Of a DNA stretch of 64,000 nucleotides, positions 33,396-43,528 are shown piece by piece. Location: assembly GCA_037176885.1 (NCBI GenBank), contig JAWWNJ010000004.1, forward strand, positions 1,240,001 to 1,304,000, in the 5' to 3' direction. Each line of letters begins with the position of its first letter. The first letter of the stretch is position 1. Under the pieces are notes generated by a model. That model saw nothing but the letters and a program-made list of their open reading frames with translations. It was not told where the DNA came from and ran no database searches. This DNA is from Favolaschia claudopus (lineage: Eukaryota > Basidiomycota > Agaricomycetes > Agaricales > Mycenaceae). Both the position numbers and the translations under genes were made by a program.

Positions 33396-34627
33396 GGCCC
33401 AAGTCGAGCGCGAAACACCGGTCTCTTGCGGGCTTCCCGCATACAGTCGACTGAACTACACCACCGTTTGTTCCGGACCTCCGGAGGACGTTTTGACAGA
33501 TGCTGTTAGCTGACATCTCCGAAACATTCCCTGGAGACCGAAACATCGATTCCCAGACAATCCGTCGGCGATGATGTCCTGGGGACATTCTGCGCTGAAG
33601 CTCTCCAGGACATTAGAGCCAGTTTGCTGACGGCGCTTGCCATAAATAATATTTGAATTGCTTCTTAAATTCGATCAAAATACAAATAAAAAAATGGTAT
33701 TGCAAGCAACAAAAGTATACATTGAGTGGCTACACAAATGATTCTAGGAGGGAGAGGAGAAGAGGAGGGAGAGGAAGTAAATGATAATTTTCCGGAAGAT
33801 GGAGAGAAAGAGAGGTGGGGAGAGGGCCGAAGCGTGTTGATGAGAGAGGCTTGGGGAGGACGACGGCAAGGACTTTGATGAAGGTTTGCATGGGTTACAC
33901 TCTTGAGAAGTTTTCAGCTTGCGGCCTTGGACTCTTGCGACCGTTGTCTTGCAGTCTCAGCCTTGCACAGTGAGGTTCTTGGATCTTGCGGACTTGCGAC
34001 TCTTGCCTGAGGTGGAGAGATCTTCGTGCCACAACGGACTTGAAGAGGCTTGAAGATTGAAGCTTGAAGGGATGTTGAGGAGAGATGACAGTGTCAGAGG
34101 CTTCGAGCTTCCTTCTGGGGTGTCGTGAAAGACGAGGAGTTTGGAGGGGGGATGAGGGAAGAAGACAAGAGAGTGACGTGGCAGCGGAGACCGTAATGAC
34201 AAACATCACCATTGAATGATGCCACGTCATGATGCGATGTGGGGACTTCATCGTTTTCTCGAGTTCGACGCCAAATCCAGCAGCAAAAGGTTGCGTCCGC
34301 TCGAGGAACTTCATGAACTTCCTTGGAATACATTGTGCATTCAATACTAAGTCACAAGGAGTTTATTGGGGGATATAGCTACTCCAAATACAGTACTTGT
34401 TGAATCAGACGAGCTTAAGATTCCAGTATATATCTTAAGATTTGAACAACCTTCTAGGATGTCCTTCAACCATCCACAGACTGTCCCAACCACGCTTCTG
34501 AGGACATTTCGAAATTGAGAGCTGTTGGAGCTCGCAAATCATGGTTCCGAGGACATCACACCTCGGACATTATTTTGACATTTGAATAAAATGGTGGTGT
34601 ACCGCGGGTTCGTTCCGTTGGCCCAAG
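33396..34627. mobile_element. Candidate non-autonomous DNA element with 8-bp flanking repeat
   Basis: GGCCCAAG occurs at 33396-33403 and again at 34620-34627, in direct orientation. The words ATGTCCT/AGGACAT cluster near both inner ends (33574-33614 and 34459-34571) and are absent between. TACACCACC near 33457 is repeated in reverse orientation (GGTGGTGTA) near 34592. Terminal sequences show only weak inverted similarity. The interior is purine-rich (33740-33880) and CTTG-rich (33900-34080) and has no transposase. The pattern suggests a degenerate element such as a hAT-type derivative, but this is not proven. Confidence 0.35.
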
Positions 34628-35505
34628 AAAATCTCATCGTATCCTGGTTACTGAAGCCTCCTCGAATCAAGTAATTCACGCCCAAATGACTCTGACATAT
34701 GTGCTCCCGACGGCTGGTTGCTGCGGATTCCGGTGCACTTCCAGACTCCGACCTGAAGGCCGCGCACGAACAAGCTCAATTTTGGCTCAGGCGGAAGATT
34801 GATCGCAACTCTAACACGCCGGAATTGACCTCCGATACCGAAATTGATCCTCTGCTCGCGTGCAACTCGACCCCCTTGCTCCAAACATGGCAGCTTGATT
34901 GATGTAGACCATGCTTAGACCAGAGGCAACGAATATACTTAGGAACCCGCGGAACTACACTCGCATGCCGGAATTTGGGAATTTGTTCCTGTGGACTTTT
35001 AGAGTCAGACGTCGACGGTGAACGGTGAGATCAATATTTAGGGGAACTTGCTTTTCGTCTACTTTTGCTTCCACGGGAGTCAACCGGAACGTCTAACTGA
35101 ACAGTGAACCTTCCATCCAGAGTGAAACAATCCGTTCGGCTCGGAACTAGGTACGAGGAACTATGTGTTGTAGCATCTATTTTGAAAAGACTGACTCGGA
35201 ATCTGTAGTGAAAGCTTATGAAAAAGCACATAGAGGTACAATTCAAACGCTCGAGTAAAATACACGTTGAGTATCCCAGAAACATATACATAAATACCAC
35301 AGATGTGGGAGTGGGAGGCGGACGATGTGCGTATGCGTGCGTAAAAATGCAGAGTAAATATATGAAGATGACCACGGCTAAGATGATCAGGACAAAGATT
35401 AAACAGTCATGTCAATGAAACGAGAGGAAGACGAGAGGGTCTGAAAAACCGAAGCCCGCCGCCGTATGGATCCTCTTGGACCCGAGCCACCATGAAGAAA
35501 AAGAT
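34628..35505. other. Gene-poor stretch downstream of the G-alpha gene
   Basis: A plus-strand frame of 67 codons (34699-34902) is the longest candidate and has no recognised motifs. A/T-rich sequence follows to 35.4 kb. No gene is supported. Confidence 0.4.
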
Positions 35506-38122
35506 TTAAACGAGCCGACTCCGGGTAAGATTCTGCCTGACCAACATATCCCGCACTTCATATCACAATCAGCACTAAATTATGAAGGGCACACTACCAA
35601 CACGCACCACTGCCCAGAATGTCTGCAGTAGATTGCACATCCTATTGACTCGTCAGGCAACAGATAGCGAAACGAAACGATGAGACACACAGTAACGGAG
35701 GTGAAGTACGTATAAAATCCGCGAGGCTCGGGGGAGAACTGCTTCGCAATCATGGCTGTAGAGTGTCAGTCGAACAGAGAATTGGCCGACATAGCTTTGG
35801 ACTCACTGAATTTCTTCTTCATATCTACAAGACATAAATCAGCAAAGCTCGAGGACAAATGCGGTTCATGTTGGGTGCTCTGACACCCATCAAGGCACTC
35901 GTGCCAGAGGTCTGAACCCAGGACTGTACATTCGATCATAAGGGCAGGATAACTCACATTGTGAGCAATTTTCGAAGTCGTTGGGTCTATCCCCATACGA
36001 GACGACATATTCGCAGAATTTCTGCCCGGATTCGAGTTTCGCCTATGTTCCAAGGTCAATTACAAGCAGCACGAGAGTATGCAAGCAAGGGTTCATTCAC
36101 CTTCAGTATATCACACTTGTTCAAGAATAAAATCAAACTCGTATTCTTGAGCAGCGGGCTAGATACGATCGTCTTCCACAACAGGATAGAATCTTCCTAT
36201 ATCCCAGCGGGTGAGCAGTGAAATGAAGCAGATCGGACAGTCGATCATATCGACGGGAAACGTCGGTCCGTGTCGGTATCCGAAAATAGCGAGAATGGCA
36301 GGACAGGAATAGAGTGAAAGATTAAAACAGATCACTCACCAGTCTGTTGACCGTCTCGTCCTCCGCGAGTACCTGACACAAAATTCAACATCGGCAGTCC
36401 GCCTGAGATTTCTAGAAATAACCTACCTGATCGAAACAACTCAATGGCGCAAGAAATCTAAAAGGGATTTAGCCTTGTTTTTGTTCGGGCAAAGGCAAAT
36501 AACTAACATCATTGCATCCATATCGTCGAAGTATGGTACCCTGGAGACAAGTCAGTAAAAAGTAACCGACAATGAAGTGTTCAGTTCATTGTTTCGACGA
36601 ACAATATGCGCCGCACGAGTCACATGCGGCGAAAGGCAAATCAAGAAGAGAGCCAAATGAGAGAGAAACCCACCATGCAGCTGATTATGACAAAACGAGA
36701 AATCAATAATCTGTTCACCGATTCCATACATGTACACTCACCCCGCTGTTGCCTCCCACCACCAACATCATACACAATCCACGACTGTGGAACTATGTTC
36801 CCTAGACAAGTCGGGCGGTAAGTGGATAAGATTTCAGACAAGATAACTATCTATACTCACCGGCCTTCAGATTAAAATGATGCTCAGAAACGCCTATGGA
36901 AATCGATGCTATAAGATCAGGCTGTCAAAAAACAACATGAGCGATGCTGACCGAGAGTCTTCAAACGAGCTTTGAGGATATCATCTAAATTATAGAAGGC
37001 AAGTCAGTGCACGGGCAGCGGGAAGCGGCGAAGTTTGATTTACCATCCGAAGGCTCGTATGAGAGGTCTGTCACCCGCTCTATTGAGTCGAGAAAGCTGG
37101 ATAACCAAATTGCGTTCAGGAAGAACTCGAAGAACGAAAGTAAAACGCACAATCCAGCCATATCTTCAAGCCTCAGTCGGTGGACCCGTAGAACCTCTTT
37201 GACTGTCGGATCGACCCACAGTCGTATCATATCCTCCGAGCACGCGTGCAGTAGTTGTCTTGCTTCCCGTGAATCCTGCGGCTCATTCACCTCCGGCCCA
37301 TCGACGCTACTACGAACGTTGTTCATTAGACGGTTGAATGCGCCCTTCCACGGCGTAGCCGAGTGCACAGAGACCTCTTGTGGCGCTCCAGGCAGAGGAT
37401 CGTCGGGTAGGGCGGTATATGCCTTGCTTAGTTTCGCGCCCGGAGTAAGCATACCAAGAAGCGCCTCTTCAACCTGTTGAAGGGGGGACAAGCGCATCTT
37501 CAAAGTGAGCAAATCGGGGGTGAGGGCGGGATAGACGGGGTCATCGGCATTAGGGGGTTCTGGCAAGGACGCATAGGCCTCGGCTTCCTGAAGAGCGTTG
37601 AGGATGAGGCGCATTGAGCGGACGACATTGAGGTGCCTATACAGTATTAACACAGGGATGATAGTTAGTGGTTAGCGCGCATACACAACGGCGCGCCAAG
37701 AAGCGCGTTCTGCCTTGAACGCCTAAATAGCGGGTAAGCGGTCGCCATCTTGGAGAATGTTGACAAACCTTTGGCGAGTTTATTAGCTGGAAGTCTGCGA
37801 CAAGGTGATCAGAACAGAATGAAGCGATAGGTTTGCATCGTACTCTTGAGAGTGGTTGATTTCCCTGGACGATAATGAGTAGATAGCAGATGCAAGTTGC
37901 ATGTAGCACACCGGATTCGCTCTGGCCAAGAAGTAAGATTTTGACGGGTTTGGGGCCCTTTTTCTCAGTTGTCCGCTGGCGAGCTAATTCTTGGTCGATG
38001 AGGTCTGACCGTTTTTTGGCCTCGCGCTCTTGTTGGAGACGTGTTTCCCGGTCCTGAGGAGTCTCGCCGGGAGGAGGAGCGAGGGCGAGAGCCAAAGGAT
38101 CGATGTCGGGGCCGATAGTCAT
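35506..38122 (-). CDS. Heterotrimeric G-protein alpha subunit with large insert, 19 exons
   Basis: The exons listed here encode 470 residues: 38122-37912, 37864-37844, 37794-37769, 37722-37685, 37636-37151, 37096-37044, 36984-36952, 36893-36861, 36801-36742, 36680-36674, 36540-36508, 36458-36428, 36372-36340, 36196-36101, 36042-35958, 35824-35807, 35755-35691, 35641-35608 and 35555-35506. The P-loop is LLLGQSESGKSTTLKNFQL, switch I is ARLKTLGV, the NKxD motif is LFLNKCDILK and the final guanine loop is FTSVTD. The helical domain carries an insert of over 100 residues, so the protein is about 115 residues longer than canonical G-alpha. Switch II reads DVGGGRQQR, with Gly where the catalytic Gln normally sits. 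The product should act at the plasma membrane downstream of receptors. Such atypical subunits are expanded in mushroom-forming fungi, and their partners are unclear. Confidence 0.93.
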
Positions 38123-39915
38123 GGTGGTTGAAGACGAAGAAGGCAGAAGGTCGCGAGTGAACCGTGATCGGTAAATGGACCTGCCAAAACAATTTTCGCC
38201 AAAATAGGCCGCTACAATACTTCCTCAATGCTACCTCGGTCGCTCTTCGCGCTAGCTGTTCTCCCCGTCGACCCCAGCTCCCCGTCGCTGCCATCGAGCT
38301 CCCGCCGCCTCTGGCCGTTCTAATCAGCCCATCAAGAAGTTTCTATCAGGCTGCGTGGACTGCATGAGAACCAGAAATTTTCGGTGGAGATCACACATAT
38401 CGCATAGAGACCGGATTGCCGCAAACTTTTACTTCGTCCGATACCACGGCCTGCTCCAGCTCACGATCTTTACGGAGGAGCTGTCAGCTTCAAGGTCGAG
38501 TCAACCTCGGGCGGGGCAGCACTACTATTCCTCTCCCTGCCTGAAATGTTCAACGAACCACCGACACAGCGACTACTCAACTTGTGCTGAACTGACGAAG
38601 CTGACCGAGCTGATCAAGAAGGGTCAAGAAGCTCCGTTGCGTTTGGCAACCTAATTAACTCGTTCCCCATTATTGTCTTCCTAGCCGAGGTCGCAAAATT
38701 ACAGAAGGCGAGGATTCACGGCAGGGGCGCAACTGTCTCGATGTTGCAGTGATTCAGTCTGCAACTTGCTGCACTATCTCTCGGTCGTCTGCAACTAACC
38801 GTTCTGAACGAGTCAACCACCGCGAACCCCATACCGCCAAGACACTCAGTCTGATGTATCAATTCGTTCCCGAGTCGAACAAGTTGGAACTTGGCAGTGG
38901 TGATATGGGCGGATTAGAAGTATGACTGTCAAGACAAGTGACCTTTCCGCATTTCTGCAGATTTCTGCTCAGCCATCGTTCATCGAAAGACTCAGGTACC
39001 GTCATCGAGAAAAATGATTCCACCTTACGAGCCCACCGAAAAAACTGCAACTGAGAGACAGCATCATGTTATATAACGGTTATCCATCATGATCTAGATT
39101 CAGGAATGTGCGGTCAAATCTCAAATCCAGGTGAAATCCTCGCTCATCCTCAGTCAAATAAGCTCGACGACATACATCCTTATCGCTGGTACCGACGTGC
39201 TGGACCCTCGTCAAGCAGAAAAAGAGTCCAAACGACCACTTCCACTTGCGTCGCCGACGGATGCGGCCAAAACATGGGGACTCTGTGTCTGTCTTGTCGA
39301 CATCTACGGTATCCTCTTCCTGAGCAGTCCATGCCTACAGTTCCTCAACGACTCCCGAGGCAATCCTCATGCTAATGTCATGGCATTGTCGATGCCCCTT
39401 GCGATCGCGGGGCAACATGCAGTTTTCAAAGGAACGCCCGTCACAAGCGTGTGTTCAAGGGCAAGTTGTATCAGAGCTTCAATCTTCAACATCCTGCCCC
39501 GTCAATTCAACCCGGCTGATGAGCCGTTTTCGCTCGGACATATGTTTCTTCTTTCTAGCGCTCGCACTTGTACGCCCATCCCGAACACCGTGGCTGACCC
39601 ATTGAGCATTGGCAAATATCGGAGATGACATCATTCACGTGACCGCGTTGTTATGTACATGAACTTCAGCGCGCTGTCCTCGTTAGCTCAGCCTGCTGGA
39701 CTTGCGCCCCTGAACTGACGGTGTTGTATGGGCTCTCGACACTGAGGACACTCTCCGACAATCGCGTTCGCCCCGCCCTCCCCGCTACTGACTGCCAGTG
39801 CCATGCGACCGGCGTCATTTTCGGGAACGAACCCATGACACGCGGCTACGTCATGGCTTCGCGTCCCTACTTAATCTGCTTCTGTTTGATCTCTCGCATC
39901 CAACACAAATCCAAC
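38123..39915. other. 1.8-kb region with no confirmed gene
   Basis: It contains the G-alpha promoter and the upstream region of the next gene. A 165-codon plus-strand frame at 39131-39628 and several shorter ones lack recognised motifs and a clear splice context, so none is called. No RNA gene or repeat was identified. Confidence 0.4.
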
Positions 39916-40708
39916 ATGTCCTTCACTCGTCAAACCGCCTCAGCTGCTCGCCATCTCAGCCGCACCCGACTCGTTGTGCGTGGTTATCTTTTCAACGAGT
40001 TCTCTTGCTTACCCGCTCAAACCAGGCCGCTCGTCGCTTTGCCTCAGCCCCGCCACCACCACCTCCCGGTCCGGAGCCCACAAAAAAGAGTGGAGGCAGC
40101 GGAACCGTTTTCCTGATTGGTGGTGTCCTCGCCGCCGCTGCTGGCTATTACTACTACTCTCAAAATCCGGAACGCGTCAATGATGTTGCCCGTAAAGCGA
40201 AGGCTGAGGAAGAGGCAGCTGTGAAGCATGCGAAAGATATGGGAAACAATGCAATGGTATGTGCCTCCGGTTGCGTTCATGACGAGGTTCTGACTGTCGT
40301 CCACTTGTATAGGCCGCTGGTCAAGATCGCCTCGCAGCTGCACGCAGTACCGTGGACGGCAGTCTCAAAGAAGCACGAGAAGCCACAAACCGCACCATTG
40401 CCGACGCCGACGCCCGTGCAAGGCAGGTTGCTGCTGATGCAGGAGCAAAATACGACTCCGCCAAGGGTTCTGTCAAGAACGGCTTGAACAGCACACGCAG
40501 CTCTACTGAAAACCTGTATAACGATGCACGCTCAGGAGCGGAGCACAAAGCTGAGCAAGCCAAATCTGGCTGGTTTTCTTGGCTAGGGTGGGGACAGGCG
40601 AAAGCGGAGGAAGGCAAGGACAAAGCGGTGGAAGGCAAGGAGAAAGCTGCGCAAGAGGGAGCGAAGGCTGCAGGTGACGCTCAAAAGAAGCTGGAAAAGC
40701 ACACTTGA
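39916..40708 (+). CDS. Mitochondrial single-pass membrane protein, Ala/Lys-rich (LEA-like helix)
   Basis: Exons 39916-39975, 40026-40256 and 40313-40708 encode 228 residues. The N-terminus MSFTRQTASAARHLSRTRL is basic and hydroxylated with no acids, a typical mitochondrial presequence. A proline run follows, then one membrane helix (GTVFLIGGVLAAAAGYYYY, near residues 44-62). The rest is a long charged helix with repeated Ala-Lys-Glu motifs and one amphipathic Trp patch (SGWFSWLGWGQ). Similar basidiomycete proteins are often labelled calcofluor-hypersensitive proteins; their biochemical role is not known. The layout suggests an inner-membrane anchor with a helical domain that could bind membrane or help shape it. 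Confidence 0.7.
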
Positions 40709-40977
40709 GCGGTGGACTCATTGTATAATACTTACCAATGTTTAATTCGACAATGAATGTATTATTTCGGACATGGATTTGAGCCTGTTGAGGAATTCCA
40801 AGCGGAAATATGCGCCAGATTACACCTTGATCAACGACCGCGTTATCCAACGAATGCGCGCAGCGCACTGAATGCACTTTTTGAATCTCGCACTTCCTTT
40901 CTAGCGTTTCCTGTATCTCTTCGATACTCATACACCTGAGGACTACTAGTCAGAAGAGCGTTGGTCTGAGCGTTTGC

Positions 40978-43316
40978 ATGGCGGACCCTGGTGATTCTCC
41001 TCAAACTCCCTCTTATGGCGCCGTCGACCACGACCGAGAAGAGACTGGTATCGCAAGACGTCGCACTGGTCTTCATCGAGGTTTGGGCTCAAGACAAGTC
41101 TCGATGATCGCCATTGGTGGCACAATCGGTTCATAATTCATCCCTCCGCGGTCGGGCATGAACTGAAATGCTCTTACAGGAACTGGCTTGTTCTTGGGTA
41201 CTTACGCTTGACTTCCCACCTCCGTTCACCAACAATGTTGTGCAGGCACTGGAAAATCGCTGGCGGAGGGCGGTCCTGCGAGCATGCTTCTAGCGTATGC
41301 GCTTGTCGGCACAATCGTCTATCTTACTCTGCTCTTGCTGGGTGAAATGGCGACTCAATACCCCGTTGCAGGTACCGATTTCAAGCGCCGCAGATAGTCT
41401 GAAATTAACACGCCATGCGAACAGGGTCTTTCAGCGCATATACATCGCGTTTCTTCTCCCCGTCGTACGCTTTCGCCATCTCGTGGAATTATTGGCTGAA
41501 CGACGCAGTCTCTGTTGCCTCCGATCTCACTGCTGCCCAACTGGTGCTCCAATTCTGGACTGCTGAGTACACTTGGGTGGTTAGTCTCGTATTCTGGGTG
41601 TTCCTTGTCAGCATGAATGCTGCACACGTGAAAGCTTACGGAGAACTAGGTGCTTATGCGTCGTTACTCGCCATAACGCGACTGACTGGTCGCCTAGAAT
41701 ACTGGCTATCGTTTCTCAAAGTCGCCAGTATCATAGCTTTCATCATATCTGGCGTCTTTCTCAATATACATGCGGACATTGGCTTTAGCAATTGGAGTAT
41801 ACCTGGCGCCCCTTTCGTCGGCGGCTTCGGTGGCTTTGCACGAGTATTCGTGACTGCCAGCTTCGCGTGTACGATCTTTCCTATCGATACCTGCACTGAA
41901 ATGACATGAACAGATGGTGGGACAGAGAGTCTGGGAATTACAGCCGGTGAAACCAAGAATCCTTCGAAGAATATGCCCAGAGTGGTCAAATTTGTTTTCT
42001 GGCGGTATGAAGGCCAGCTCTCAACAGAAACAACTCACAACAGGGCTTGCATGTAGAATTCTACTCTTCTACGTACTGAGTATCCTTGTCATCGGGCTGA
42101 ATGGTATGTGCACTCCTTGCCTGAGAAAATTATTTTTGCTTATTATCCCAGTGCCGTGGAATTACCCAAATCTATCGAATAGAACCACGACGACCTCACC
42201 TTTCACTATAGTCTTCGAACAAGCTGGTTTATGTATGCCCCTCCTCGTTACATACATATGTCGACTGAATTACTCTCAGCGTTCGCTGCTTCATTCATGA
42301 ATACTGTCATTCTGACATCCGTGCTCTCGGCCGGGAACCATGCTCTTTTTGCTGGTACCAGGGTTCTCTACGGCAAGTCGACCAATTTCTTTCGCTGGGA
42401 TCACTCAATCTGGATTGCTCCATTCCAGGTCTCTCTGTCGCAAATCCACCCCAGGCGCCGGCTCTGTTCTCTTGGACAACGACAGGCGGTGTGCCCCTTC
42501 CTGCATTACTACTCACCAGCAGTGTCAGTGTCCTCTGCTTTGGGACCAGCTTCATTGGGAGCGGCGCAGTACATTTTCTTTCCTGATAAAATTTTTCACC
42601 TCTCATCTTTCCGCAAGTTGTGGGGTTGGCTTCAAAACATCGTCGGGGTTTCAAATCAGGTTCGTTGTACACACATCAAGGTTTGACCGCTGTTTTGATT
42701 CACTCGAAATTTAGATTGCCTGGCTTTCGATCGGCTTGGCCAGTTGGCGATTCCGCAAGGCGTGGATTCGGCAAGGAAGGAGTTTGAGTGAGCTCAAGTT
42801 CCACACCTCTTGGACTTGGCCGTATGGACCGGCCTTTGTCGTTGGTACAAATCGCTGTCTATTGTCGTTTTCTCATCCTACCCCCAGATTGTCGCCGTCT
42901 CCATCCTCATCGTTGGTGGGCTAATGTCTGCATACTTGTCTGGAGTGTGTACTCAACCGCTGACAGTACAGGGATGGTCATCCATCCTCCCGAAATTCTC
43001 CGCCGTCGACTTCTTGTCGTTTTATATTGAGATTCCCATCGTGGTCATGATGTATCTCGGCTGGCGTTTGCTGAAACGTCAACCCGCTACCGATTGTCTT
43101 CCCTCTTCTTCAGATCCGCTTCTCCGGCTTCGAGGAAACCATACTGACACTGACAGGGAGTCACGAAGATATATATGGCTCTGGGATCTTGTTGACCTGC
43201 AGGCGGTGGATTTGAATAGCGATCAGTACGATGATGAGGACGAAGACAAGCCTGATGAACGGCAACACACGCGTAACTCCGGATTATGGAGGAGGGTTTA
43301 CCACTATCTGGCCTGA
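40978..43316 (+). CDS. Amino-acid permease (APC superfamily, YAT-type)
   Basis: A multi-exon gene whose joined frame shows about twelve membrane helices. It opens with a short polar tail, then SRQVSMIAIGGTIGTGLFLG, the substrate-binding helix 1 of amino-acid permeases. Further blocks are LLGEMATQYPVAGSFSAYTS, FAISWNYWLNDAVSVASDL, FLKVASIIAFIISGVFLNI, GTESLGITAGETKNPSKNMP, NTVILTSVLSAGNHALFAGT and IAWLSIGLASWRFRKAW. The C-terminus is polar and acidic. The protein should sit in the plasma membrane and import amino acids with protons; specificity is not predictable. Introns of about 50 nt interrupt many helices and not all were fixed. The gene converges on TTI1 with 212 nt between stop codons. 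Confidence 0.9.
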
Positions 43317-43528
43317 ACCACGCTACTGGTAATAGAAACAAAATAATCACTCAAAGCATGCTTGAAACGGAAGAAGTTGAGAGAAATTGGATAGCTGGAC
43401 TAGTGTTTCTGGAATTTTGTCAACACAATGGCGGAGTCAAGGGAAAACTTGAACAATCCAGAAATTCATGTCGTTTGGGACCGAGGAAGGCTGACTTAAG
43501 CTCCACATCCAACCGGCGAGGTAAAAAG

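Noticed and set aside
33380..33465. tRNA-like sequence on the minus strand (GGTGGTGTAGTTCAGTCG...)
   Set aside because: The first 20 nt look like the D-arm of a tRNA, but no consistent acceptor stem, anticodon arm or T-arm could be drawn. It may be a decayed tRNA-derived piece of the candidate element.
39131..39628. 165-codon plus-strand frame upstream of the mitochondrial gene
   Set aside because: No recognised motif, no convincing start context and no splice partners. Left as intergenic, although a lineage-specific gene is possible.
40503..40931. 142-codon minus-strand frame beginning MSIEEIQETLERKCEIQ
   Set aside because: The opening looks BolA-like at first, but the core family residues are absent and the frame runs antisense into the mitochondrial gene's exon.
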